DNA from: Brienomyrus brachyistius
Lineage: Eukaryota > Chordata > Actinopteri > Osteoglossiformes > Mormyridae
Direction of reading: 5' to 3'
Length of the DNA: 64,000 nucleotides
Assembly: GCF_023856365.1 (NCBI RefSeq)
Contig: NW_026042433.1
Coordinates: 248,001 to 312,000, forward strand
Shown: positions 10,745 through 21,060 of the stretch, one piece after another
How the letters are laid out: every line of letters starts with the position of its first letter
How positions within the stretch are numbered: the stretch's first letter is position 1
Made by a program: the position numbers and the translations under genes
Notes under the pieces: generated by a model
Told to the model about the DNA's origin: nothing
Database searches by the model: none
What the model saw: the letters and a program-made list of their open reading frames with translations, nothing else

Positions 10745-13265
10745 AAGTTTAGCACGCAACCTAGCCCCCCTTCATTCGCCATTTATATTTTCCGCCGGGC
10801 ACCCGAAATGCTGCCACACAAAAGATTTAAAAGTGTCTGGGGTATCTACTATAGTAATTTAGTCAGATGCCAACATATTCACAGCAGCTAATTTGCAGCG
10901 CATTCGTGAAACCGCTTTTCGCTCCAACGAGAAACTCATGTTGTAATATCGCGAGATCTCGTGACACGCGTTTCACTCCCACTTCTTAGTAACAGTCATG
11001 ATTTGATAAAGTGACAACCTGCGTAATAATTGGTAATACATAGAGTTTGCTATTGTTCAGGCTAGCAGACTGTTATGGCTTGAGGTTAATGGTGCCTGTT
11101 ACTTGTGAATTTTCACATTTGCAGGGATCTTCTGCCTCGTGAACGTGAAACGGATAATTATGCTAAAAGAAGAAAAAAGCAGAACTGCAATGTGTGTAAG
11201 GCTGGTGCTGATTTTTCAGTCTGAACACAGTAAAATTTATACAAATTACCTGTATTCAAACTTGTATTCTTTATATAGTTTGGTTAATTACTATTTAAAA
11301 GTTTTATCTGCGCTCCATTGTATAACTTGTACTGGAGATTTGTATGTACTTTTTGATTGGAAATGGTTAGTTGTATATACATTGAATATTTTTATGATTA
11401 ATTTCTTTGTTTATTTAATTTGGCAACAGATTTGCACTTTTAGAAGTATTGCTGTTCATTTTTGTGAAAGTTGTTACTAAAAAAAACAAAAGAAGCAGAC
11501 TTGTGTAAATCCTATATTGGCCGTGTATTCTTCCTGTAGCGTAGTGACAGCTTTTTGTACGGAAGCCGTGAACGGCTGTGCTTGCAAATATATTTTCTTC
11601 TGAATAATTAGAAGGATAAGCATATTTTGTCGCCGCCGCGAGATAGTCATGCCATACACAGCTCTGCTCGTTTTTGTACTGTTACTGTGTTACTTAATTT
11701 GCGCATCCATGAATTTAACGTTGACATTAAGTCAACATTGACATTGACAACGTTGACATTAAGTGTTGCACCTATCTAGTGTTTTACTGTGAAGGGCATG
11801 TTATATCTCGTCTCTAAGTCGCACTATGGTCCAGGGGAATGCTATGTCATATCAGAACATGTGTCGATTATGTGGCAATATAAATATTTTATATTACTGT
11901 CAGTTTTAGTTTCAGAAATCCATCATTTGAGAAAAAAGGCCAGTCACGACAAATATATATGGAATATAACAACAGAGTTTAGGCAGCTGTATTTGTTTAA
12001 GTGTAAAGATGCACATAGAAACATGCATGAGCTCATCTGAGAATAAACTGAATGCAATGAAGATTTGTGACTCCTGCTGGAAAATGCGAATAGTGGCAGG
12101 GTCTTCAAGTAGTACATTTGTCTGAGAGTCAATTAATATTAGGAAAGGCACAGTTTTTTTTCAATGGCGCTAATTATCAAGAAGGAAATGGAGTACCCCA
12201 GCACCTGGTTTACGGGCACTGGAAGCTCCAGTATCAGTCAGACTTTCATGTAAGTATATGTGTGTTTAATGACTTAGCAGTTGGTTAAAAAGTAGACTTG
12301 TGCATGTTTCATCTTTACCAGGGGCAGAGGGGAAACTCAATAAATAGCCTTCTCTCACACTTCCAGACCTGCAGAACTGAGCATGTCCCCTGGTTTTGTG
12401 CATATGTCTGTAGGCTTTGAGTTTTTCCTATGGGGGCTTCAATTTCCTCCCAGAGTACAAATACGTGCAGATCAGTTGCATTGGGGAGTCCATACTGTGA
12501 TGCTGAGTGGGTGTAGGAGGAGATTGAGAGATGAAACTCCGGATGATTTACTCCCTCGGCTAACTAACCAGAACAGGATCGTACCAATACCAAAATGATA
12601 AGTTTATAAATGTTTTTCACTACCCTGATTCATTCAGTTATTTATGTTTGTTAATTCCACCTCCCAAGCAAATACATAAATAAACAAACAAACAAATATT
12701 CAGGGGGAATGTGTCATAGGTGATAGAATCAGTGGATGAATCTAAAGAAAAAAAGTTGTGATTTCTTTCTCTCCAAAACACAATGCAAAAAACTCTTAAG
12801 TTAGGTAAGACATTGAAATTTTATGACAGTAGCATGATGCAGAGGAACAACAGAAGGAAAAATCTAACTAAACCTGAGTCAACTAGGACTAATTACACTA
12901 AATTAAGTGGAACACACAAAATACCTAAAACCACTTAATAAACAAGCAAGAAATATTACATTTGATTAACTATACTGATGCCTGAGGGAAGTTCTTGTGC
13001 TTAATGCAGCAAGTATGTACAGCTGCAGAGACACTACACATAGTGCAAATAAATTAAAAAGTATACAGTACACACACTGATTCCTGAAAAATCAAAATAC
13101 CATGGAATACTAATGAAATACTTATCAGGATGATGATGACGATGATGATGATAATAATAGAAATAATAATGAATTAGTTTAGGGTATTATGCAATTGACA
13201 TGTACAATTAAAAAAGAAATTGCACCAGACATTTCCTGTGGCAAAGAAGGGTTGCTTTGTGCCAC
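10745..13265. other. Unassigned AT-rich block (right-arm mirror about 38,509-41,029)
   Basis: Several short AT-rich ORFs (11,139-11,480 plus; 11,789-12,040 plus; 12,383-12,598 plus) without recognisable motifs. It contains AAAC-type simple repeats near 12,680-12,700. I see no exon structure or known transposon and support no gene here. Confidence 0.5.
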
Positions 13266-13266
13266 G

Positions 13267-13500
13267 TTACTCAAGTCAATTCACTTTATTTTGTATAGTG
13301 CATTTTCACAGCCTTACATAGTCTCAAAGCACTTTACTTTGTCCCTGCCCAATTGTCCCAGTGAGCAATATCAAGCCTGAAAAATTATAAAGCCACATTG
13401 GCAAGGATAAACTCAGTCATAGTAAGAAACCTTTGGAGGAACCAGAGTGAAAGGGGGAGCCCATCCTCCACAGGGCAGAAGTCAGGTTAACAAAGTCCTG
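13267..13500 (-). repeat. Fish interspersed repeat tail (GGATGGGCTCCCCCTTT type)
   Basis: The minus strand has GAGGATGGGCTCCCCCTTTC, then CTCCAAAGGTTTCTTACTATG and a GCACTATACAAAATAAAGTG tail, a motif set commonly seen in fish non-LTR or SINE tails. A related piece lies at 20,850-21,060. Right-arm mirror at about 38,274-38,507 (+). Confidence 0.5.
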
Positions 13501-13867
13501 ATCTATATGGTTCAATTAGTTAAGTCCGGATGTAAATACAGAATAACTGGCAGCAGGGCACACAGGAAAGACGTCACAGGCAGGAGGGCAGGCAGGAGGG
13601 TGGCACAGGCAGGACGTAATGGGCAGGAGGGCGGGCAGGCAGGGCAGCACAGGCAGAAGGGCTGGCGGGTAGCCAGAACTGTTTTGCCACTGCAGTCTGT
13701 TTTACAGTTTCATCTGCATTTGTTCCCACAAGGAATAACAACAGCTAATTTATGAACATGCTGCTTTTCAGAAAAGAAGTTTAATTTCTAGGAACATGAC
13801 CAGTGCAAACATTTAGTGTTGACGGTTCTTTGTAAAATGGATGTTCTGTACTTTTATTGATCTGTCC

Positions 13868-13905
13868 GTCCATCCATCCATCCATCCATCCATCCATCCA
13901 TTTTC
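13868..13905. repeat. CATC tetranucleotide microsatellite
   Basis: Run of CATC units. The right arm (about 37,877-37,906, as TGGA) is two units shorter. Confidence 0.9.
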
Positions 13906-13980
13906 TAACTACTTCTGATGAAGTTCCGGGTTATGAGGTATCCTGAAGCCCAGGCAATATGGGACACACACACACACATA

Positions 13981-14242
13981 GGGTATACCTATCTTTATGG
14001 GGCCCGCTCATTCACTTCTATGGGATAAATGCTAACGCTAACTATGACAAGCTTAACCCCCACCCTGCCCTAACCATAACCATAAGTAACCCAGCAAAAT
14101 ACAAGAGGTTTTGCATTTTTAGTTTTTCCATAGCAGTCACAGATTTTTATAAAATAGAGTTTTCCTGGTTTTCGGTTTCGTGGTCCCCATAAGGGAAAAA
14201 AAACAGGTATTTATCACGTTATGGGGTAGGATAGGTATACCC
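13981..14242. mobile_element. MITE with 13-bp terminal inverted repeats inside a CA microsatellite
   Basis: Starts GGGTATACCTATC and ends with its exact reverse complement (14,230-14,242); inner termini are also partly complementary (TATGGGG against CCCCATA). The 262-bp body has no coding sequence. CA repeats lie on both sides (13,964-13,978 and 14,249-14,280), so it probably inserted into, or seeded, a CA tract. Family not assigned. Right-arm copy at 37,540-37,801. Confidence 0.75.
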
Positions 14243-14243
14243 G

Positions 14244-14279
<36 letters not shown>

Positions 14280-14651
14280 CACACAAATGGATAGATCAAC
14301 ACAGTTACTATGGATGTCGATCCTGCAATAATGAGACAGAACTATCATACTTAATAGGATCATATCCCTAGTTCTACATATGCATAATTATATTTTAAAA
14401 AGATCCCACGCACCCAGCACATGAGATGTTTGAACTTCTGCTCTCTGGTAAACGTTACCGCAGTATGCATTGCAGAACAACCAGATTTAATAAGACCTTC
14501 TACCCCCAAAGCCATCAGAATACTAAATGCTAATGAACATAAGTTTATGTGAAACCCTACTCTCTCTTCCTCTCTGTGCACTTTATTACCACAACTGGTA
14601 TTAAGTTTACTTTTTATTTATACAGTATAGTGCAATAATATAATCACGAAT

Positions 14652-14795
14652 GGTGTGTGTGTGTGCCCTGTGATGGGCTGGCCCCCCATCCTGGGTTGTT
14701 CCCTGCCTCGTGCCCATTCCACATTCCGGGATAGGCTCCGGACCACCCGCGACCCAGTAGGATAAGCAGTTTGGAAAATGGATGGATGGATATAA
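14652..14795 (+). mobile_element. SINE-like repeat, 3' fragment
   Basis: Only the last ~145 bp of the family (GTGTGCCCTGTGATGGGCTG to GGAAAATGGATGGATGGA). It ends directly against a copy of the LINE-flank sequence also found at 17,510. Right-arm mirror at about 36,989-37,132 (-). Confidence 0.75.
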
Positions 14796-14995
14796 CTAAC
14801 ATAAGACAGACATTACACCTAACAAACAATAAACACGAAATAAAGGAGTGGACACAAAAAAAATGTAATGCAATGACCAGATTTAACACCTGGATTATGT
14901 CCCCCCTTAGTCTCCTTTGCTCGAGGCTAAACAGATTCAGCTCAGCTAACCTCTCCTCATTAGACATTCCTCTAAGACCAGGAATCATTCTCCCA
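14796..14995 (-). mobile_element. CR1-like LINE fragment with internal deletion
   Basis: Minus strand encodes MIPGLRGMSNEERLAELNLF and FSLEQRRLRGDIIQV, the same block as in the longer copy at 17,623-18,096. It then jumps to the shared 3' flank (AAATCTGGTCATTGCATT...). About 285 bp present in the longer copy are missing, with TTAA shared at the join. Right-arm mirror at about 36,789-36,988 (+). Confidence 0.75.
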
Positions 14996-15785
14996 GCTAA
15001 GCAAGCCTGAGTCCGGCTTCCACTCCCCCGATTCCCAGCAATGTTAACTTGGAAGGGCGTGTTCTGTATGCACAACTGAGACAACCCAGGTGGAGCTCAG
15101 CTCATCGGCTGGCAAAATTGCCTTCAGGTATCACCCACCCTAGTGAGAGTCCAAGCTAGGGCTGTTCTCAGAACTCACCCTAAACGAGGTCCTGCTCAAA
15201 AGTTGTAATGACCGCCTGAGGTACCTGTGAGCCTTGCCCGTAATGAGTCAGTGGGTGTAGCCGAGCTGACACGCTTTTGGGCGTCCAATTGCTGAGAACT
15301 CCCCTTCGGTTTTGACAAACTGTACGATCGCAAGCAGTGACAGCAGAGCCACAGACAAGCTCAACCAGCAGAGAGCGAATGGTAAGCACCCAACACCCGA
15401 AGGGCTCAACTGATCACATCCAAACGACTTCCTGATGGGATTGTGTACGTAACTGGTTTACTGTTGTTAATAGTGGTTGAACTTCTATGCAAGTCCCCTT
15501 GTTGGGGGAGAGGGAATGAATGAAAGCATAAGGTGAAATAAAACCTAAAATAAATCAAAAAGGTTAAACAGAAATCAAACCAAATGAATTGTGTTTCTTC
15601 TTCAATTGTAAACATAAATTAGTTATGCAACAATAACCTAATTGGATGTTAATGTATTGTGATCAAATTGATTTAGTCCATGAAGTTAATTCCTGCTTTC
15701 AGGCAAGAACCTGTGTGTCCAATTATGCGTGTTGTATCACCGCAGTTGACCACCAGAGACCCAACTCAGATGTTGTTAACCTACT
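14996..15785. other. Unassigned interval (right-arm mirror 35,999-36,788)
   Basis: No gene or repeat recognised. Short ORFs at 15,180-15,389 and 15,406-15,615 (minus) lack recognisable motifs. Confidence 0.5.
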
Positions 15786-16446
15786 ATGGCGGACCACTAG
15801 AGGTGCAATTTCAATGGAGTGGCACTGCTATGGCTTGCCACTAGAAGCGCAATTTCAAAATGGAGTGGTAGTTCTATGCCTGACCATCAGGGGAGCAATA
15901 TCGAAATGGGGTCGTAGTTCTATGCCTGACCACTGGAGGCGCGATTTCGAAATGGAGTGGTAGTTCTATGCCTGACCACTAGAGGCGCAATTTCGAACTG
16001 GAGTGGTAGTTCTATGCCTGACCACTAGGGGCGCAATATCGAAATGGAGTGGTAGTTCTATGCCTGACCACCGGGGGCGCAATATCAAAATGGAGTGGTA
16101 GTTCTATGCCTGACCACTAGAGGCGCGATTTCGAAATGGAGTGTTAGTTCTATGCCTGACCACTAGAGGCGCAATTTCGAAATGGAGTGGTAGTTCTATG
16201 CCTGACCACCGGGGGCGCAATATCGAAATGGAGTGGTAGTTCTATGCCTGACCACCGGGGGCGCAATATCGAAATGGAGTGGTAGTTCTATGCCTGACCA
16301 CCGGGGGCGCAATATCGAAATGGAGTGGTAGTTCTATGCCTGACCACCGGGGGCGCAATATCGAAATGGAGTGGTAGTTCTATGCCTGGCCACTGGAGGC
16401 GCAATTTCGAAATGGAGTGGAAGTTCTATGCCTGACCACTAGAGGT
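15786..16446. repeat. 46-bp minisatellite (about 14 units)
   Basis: Head-to-tail units built on TAGTTCTATGCCTGACCAC, then a variable CTAGAGGCGC or CGGGGGCGC core, then AATWTCGAAATGGAGTGG. Several unit types occur, and the right arm (35,338-35,998) has the same order of types, with scattered substitutions. The core CCACYRGRGGCGC resembles the CTCF binding core but is one base shorter. No ORF through it is credible. Confidence 0.93.
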
Positions 16447-17500
16447 AACCAAACGGTTGCCGACGCAAGATGAGTGACACACACATTTAATGCATGCGCA
16501 TGCCGCTTGCGGCCTTCTTCTGTGCCTTGCACAGTATAAACCCCCTTAAAACAATTACTGAAGCGAGACGGCGCTCGCGTTACGGCGACGGATTTAAATT
16601 GTGAGTGCACTATAATTTGTCGCAAATGGTGCTTAACCACGGTGGGTCTCAAGCACAGGAGACTCCCAATTTCTAAATGACACACTCACAGCGCAAAGTT
16701 GTGTTAAACTTGCTTTGTCTACAGCAGGCACACACATACGAGTATGATCCTGATAGGTAACTAAGCTATCGGTCTTATGTCCAAGCGCAACATAATTTAG
16801 GTTAGAACCTCGTAACAAGTATTCCCGTTTGCTAATAGAGAGATCTCTCCCAGGATATATAGAAACGGAGAAACTCCGAATCGAACCTGGAAACAAAGCG
16901 CTACATCTGAGAATTTCGTCAGACATATGGTTAAGGGTCACTGCAGTTTAATACGAAAGAACTACAATGAAATAACCGAAAATAAAACAAAATAATATAA
17001 CTACTAATAATAGAAATAAAAATAACTATAATAAGCCCTTATGATCCCGCTTAAATGCCTTCAGATTGCCATGAGTGCGACTTTGGCAACCAGTTCACAG
17101 TAGCGCTTCTTCACTGCACGTTCGGTCATAAAAAATTTAAATTGTGTGCTCAGAATAAGTTTAAACCTTCTGCCTTGTGATTATTAACCAATTGTTATGC
17201 CGAATGGTCGGCTCCTCCAAACTCAATTGCGAAACACTGTGAGTCTGTTAATGTGTGACTTAAATGGAACTCATTAATAACCAGTATCGCGTAATAACCT
17301 GGGTTAGAATAGAAGGCTCATACAACAAGCTGCGTCACCAGGTAATGTAAACGATCGGTAGCGAAGCTCCCCTCACGGCCAACGAGAGAGAGTCTCGCGA
17401 TATTTCAGGCGAATTTGAGGTTTCAGAGCGTAGATCGCACAGGCAGGGATTCTTGTGAGCACTCAATGAACAGAGGCTGAAGTTGTGTAAAAGACATGCA
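16447..17500. other. Unassigned interval (right-arm mirror about 34,284-35,337)
   Basis: Read on the minus strand it has AATAAATGCATGTC near 17,500, followed by a GC-rich stretch and an open frame at 16,633-16,941. That could be LTR-type sequence, but I find no matching ends or primer site, so I leave it unassigned. Confidence 0.35.
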
Positions 17501-18115
17501 TTTATTCCTATAACTAACATAAGACAGACATTACACCTAACAAACAATAAACACGAAATAACGGAGTGGACACAAACAATGTAATCATGAAAATGCAATG
17601 ACCAGATTTAAAATGAGTAACCTTAAAAGGGAAAATACTGTTCTGCAATGCAAGCAATTTTGCAAAAAATCTTATCTAGCTCTGATTTAAAAGAACCCAG
17701 GGTTTTAGCTTGTGTTACAATAACAGGAAGACTATTCCATACTCTAACTACACGCTGTGTACAGAAATGCTTCATCAAATTCGTTTTAAAATGTTCTCCA
17801 GCTAATTTCCACTTATGGCCACGAGTTCTGGTATTTAAACTAACATTGAAATAGTCATTTGGCTGAAAAGCATCCAGACCTGTTAGAATCTTAAACACCT
17901 GGATTATGTCCCCCCTTAGTCTCCTTTGCTCGAGGCTAAACAGATTCAGCTCAGCTAACCTCTCCTCATTAGACATTCCTCTAAGACCAGGAATCATTCT
18001 CGTTGCCCTACGTTGCACCTTTTCCAAGGCAGCAATGTCCTTCTTAAGGTATGGTAACCAAACCCGCACACAATATTCTAGGTGGGGTCTTACCAAGGAA
18101 TTATGTTATCGTAGC
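17501..18115 (-). mobile_element. CR1-like LINE ORF2 C-terminal fragment
   Basis: Minus-strand ORF (17,623-18,096) of 157 codons reads VRPHLEYCVRVWLPYLKKDI, VQRRATRMIPGLRGMS, LFSLEQRRLRGDIIQV, RTRGHKWKLAGEHF and RVVRVWNSLP in order. This is the C-terminal region after the RT domain in CR1/L2-group LINEs. Compared with the copy at 60,801-61,606 it lacks the N-terminal part and has a changed C-terminus (CKIACIAEQYFPF). Its 3' flank is shared with the shorter copy at 14,796. Dead fragment. Right-arm copy at 33,669-34,283 (+). Confidence 0.85.
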
Positions 18116-18116
18116 A

Positions 18117-18524
18117 TCACTTGCCTTGTCTTAAACTCCACACACCTAGAGATGCAATGTGCCTTCTCGCGTGGTGTTCCTGCAGAGGGAGTCTGTGAGT
18201 GCTGGAGATTGGGGGAGGGGGCAGTGTGGCTATGTCTGCTCTGTGTTCCTCCAGACGAGCAAAGAAGCTGTTTAGCTCCTTTGCTAAAAGGGCGTTGCTG
18301 TTAACAGTGACGGTGTTGTTGCCTTTGAAGTTTGTAATGTGTTGTATTCCCTGCCACACCCACTGTGGGTTGTTGTATGTGAAGTAGACCTCTATTTTCT
18401 GTTTCTCTGCCTGCCTGGCAACCTTGATGCCCCTATTCAGGTTAGCTCTGGCTGCACTCTGTGTTCTTGACTGCGCTGTCTTGTCCTGTAGTATTGTATT
18501 GTTGCTCTTGTGTTTATCTTGCAC
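18117..18524 (-). mobile_element. LINE ORF2 fragment (linker between endonuclease and RT)
   Basis: The 135-codon minus-strand ORF contains YNNPQWVWQGIQHITNFKG and LAKELNSFFARLEEH, a pattern typical of the segment between endonuclease and reverse transcriptase in fish LINEs. It belongs to a different LINE family from the adjoining CR1-like piece. On the other strand, 18,480-18,700 resembles a LINE 3' end with an AATAAA at about 18,683. Right-arm copy at 33,260-33,667 (+). Confidence 0.7.
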
Positions 18525-18848
18525 TTTCTCCCTCTGTTTGTGCTCCTTTCACTCTGTATAGTTCTATCTTGCCCGCACTTGTGTCATCTTGTGTTGTTTC
18601 TGTTTTTCTTCTTTGTCTTGCACCGTGGTCCAGGAGGAACAATGTTTCCTTTCACTGTGTACTGTGTATATTGCTGAAATAACAATAAACCCACTTGACC
18701 ACCTGCCTCGATTCATCCTGAAGAGTTTTCCAATGTTGTTCAAAGGTCTGTTTGTTTCGGGTGAAGGACACGCCCCTGGACGTGCTGGATAAGGGGACCA
18801 CAGATCAGTGTCCTCAGTCCTGCTTCTCCCTTCAAAGCTGAGAGGAAG

Positions 18849-20842
18849 ATGACCCGCCTGCTGGTTCTGGTTTTGGCTTATGGAGCTCTGCTTATCTCCA
18901 CAGAGGCCCAGCAAGATTACCACAGTCTCCCTGCACTCTACAAGACGGCCATTAAACTCGCAGTCGAAAATGCTCATCAAGGAACCCGTCAGCACATGAA
19001 TTTCTATAACATCCAGGGCCGTCCGAAGGTAACTGCTGAGAAAGTGTTTACAAAAGTGTGAAACTTTCATCATCTGCAAGCTGAACTAATGAGAATCACA
19101 TTGATTTTGATGTTTTAATTTCAATGCATATGATGCTTAATGTCTCTTCACAATGAAAGTGATGGTTGTATATCTCAGCCCTGGTCAATTTTACCTTCTC
19201 ACAGTTTCTCTCTGAATCTGCTGCAGTCAAGTCTGTGACAGTTTGCCATTTTTTGGGTGATTATTGTTTGTTATATTGCCTTTAAAACAGTTGTAGGCAA
19301 TTTTGTATATAACGTGTTTATGTGATTTAGATCAGCAGTGAATACATTGACATTGAGATTCTCTTGAGAGCAACAAAATGTCCAAAGTCAACTGCAACAG
19401 ACCATCGGGCTGACTGTATTTTCATGGACAAGAGGGTAAGTAAAGAGTCACTGTGACTGTGAGCATTGGACATATCAGTTAGCAAATTAATTTAGGTTCA
19501 TGTTAACTTTTTTGATGCCCTGCGGAGGAAAGTTAGCCAACAATAAAGTAACAAATAGATAGGTGGCCTCAAACAGCCAGTTCCATCACCTTATTCTCAA
19601 ATTTTAGTAGGTTTACAGGCTTAAAGGCTGGATTACCAGGCAGTTGAAATCAGCCTTAAATGGCAGTGTGGTGTTTTGTGGTGAAAGGGCAATTAAATCT
19701 GGTCAGAGCAGGGTAGATGCGCAGTGTGAATTACCCTTTAAATTTACCTCTTTAAATAGTGAACTACAGGACCACTTAGCTTGATCGGAGGACAGTATTT
19801 TAATACAGAGCAGTGTTCAGTTAAACGGGATTTGTTGTTCATACTTTTAGATGAACTTGCTTTGTATAATATAGCCTTAAGGTGACCCTGCTTTGGAAGC
19901 TCTTTCCTCTAAAATTGTTCTGTGTCATTAAACCCTGCAGTCCAGCAGCTCTGCCTTAAATCTTTAGATATATCTTTACTACACCTTCTCTCACTGTATT
20001 TATTGCCCACCACTCTTTAAATACTGTTTTTGTGTGTCTGTGTGTTTTTGCAGCCATTCATTAACTGTAGAGTTTGCAGCAGACGGTCTGGTAATAATCT
20101 TACACATCCATCAATTGACTGTGTACCAAACAAGAAAGTGGATGAAGTAAGTGTAGAGAGTCTTAGCATTATGGAAATGTAACAGGTGTGTGAATTGTGT
20201 CTAAACATGTGGTTAAACTTTGATTGTGTTTGTACATGCAAAAATTTGATCAGAGTACTGTTTATTAATGACAAGGTTACTTTTAATCTGAACAACAGTG
20301 GCAGCACCAGGGAAAAGCTTGGGGGGGGGGGCTCTAGCTCCTCCTCCAATGACCATAGTACCCCCACAGCACCCCCAAAATATTGGTTTCATTTTTTCTT
20401 TAACTATCTGTAAAATCTGTATATTGTGTAAGACATTTTTGCGGTTTTTATAGCATACTTGTAGTGTATTTTTTCTTCAAAGTACACATAGAGGCTCTGT
20501 GAGCTAGACGTTAGAATTTCATATTTTATCATATTTTATCCATGCTGTAGCTTATCGTGCTGTGTGCTTCTATACAGCATCTACATAAGCTGAAAAGCTA
20601 AAGCACCCGCTCTAAATAATCTCACTCCCCTATAGCACCTGTAGCATTAAGTCACTGGCGCTGCCACTGCTGAATAAACGACTCCAATCTGACTAAACCG
20701 CTTAACTTTTCCTCCCCATGTTACATTTCAGGACAAACGACGTAATATGTGTCCTTCTGATAAACCTCCTCTCAGATCTAAAACTGCCTTGGCTTCCAAG
20801 GACACTAAAGAAGCTGAAGGAGACTGTCTGGGCTGTTTCTGA
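18849..20842 (+). CDS. rarres2: Secreted cystatin-fold protein, chemerin (RARRES2)-like, four exons
   Basis: Proposed exons: 18,849-19,028, 19,331-19,435, 20,054-20,146 and 20,732-20,842 (stop TGA at 20,840). All junctions have GT/AG signals (AAG/GTAACT, TTTAG/ATC, AGG/GTAAGT, TTGCAG/CCA, GAA/GTAAGT, TTTCAG/GAC) and are in phase 0, giving about 162 residues; human prochemerin has 163. Residues 1-20 form a signal peptide (MTRLLVLVLAYGALLISTEA). Exon 1 has an N-terminal cystatin-like helix (LPALYKTAIKLAVENAH). Exons 2-4 hold six cysteines spaced C-x11-C-x10-C-x2-C-x16-C-x14-C, close to the chemerin pattern as I recall it (9, 10, 2, about 15, about 17). Chemerin is a secreted chemoattractant and adipokine precursor activated by C-terminal processing. 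Odd: the last ~28 residues lack the chemerin C-terminal FPGxFAFS signature and exon 4 runs into repeat-like DNA, so the ending may be altered, or a further exon missed. Another cystatin/cathelicidin-fold protein is possible. Confidence 0.6.
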
Positions 20843-20849
20843 TGGCTGA

Positions 20850-21060
20850 TGGTCCTGCAATGTGGACCAGAGGAGGAAACTGGAAGGGAAAATGCTTTGC
20901 TTTATATCATGCCCACCCAAAGCCCCCAGTGAGTAAGCCATAGGCGCCGATAGCATGGAAAAACTCCCAAGAAGGAAGAAACCTTGGGAGGGACCAAACT
21001 CAAAGGGGGAGCCCATCCTCCTGGGGCCGGCAAAGTGTAGGTGCAGGATCACAAAAAACT
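20850..21060 (-). repeat. Fish interspersed repeat tail next to the chemerin-like last exon
   Basis: The minus strand reads GGAGGATGGGCTCCCCCTTTG, then CCTCCCAAGGTTTCTTCC and GGGAGTTTTTCCATGC, a motif series seen in fish SINE/LINE tails. It begins almost at the stop codon of the proposed exon 4 and may have replaced the original gene end. Right-arm mirror at 30,725-30,935 (+). Confidence 0.55.

Noticed and set aside
11139..11480. 113-codon hydrophobic ORF, possible membrane protein
   Set aside because: AT-rich composition explains the hydrophobic residues; no motif, no splice context, no repeat support.
16380..16941. Two minus-strand ORFs as retroviral or host genes
   Set aside because: No recognisable motif, and one overlaps the 46-bp minisatellite.
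18564..19079. 171-codon minus-strand ORF
   Set aside because: Antisense of chemerin-like exon 1 and upstream sequence; no domain, and the sense strand has signal peptide and splice sites.
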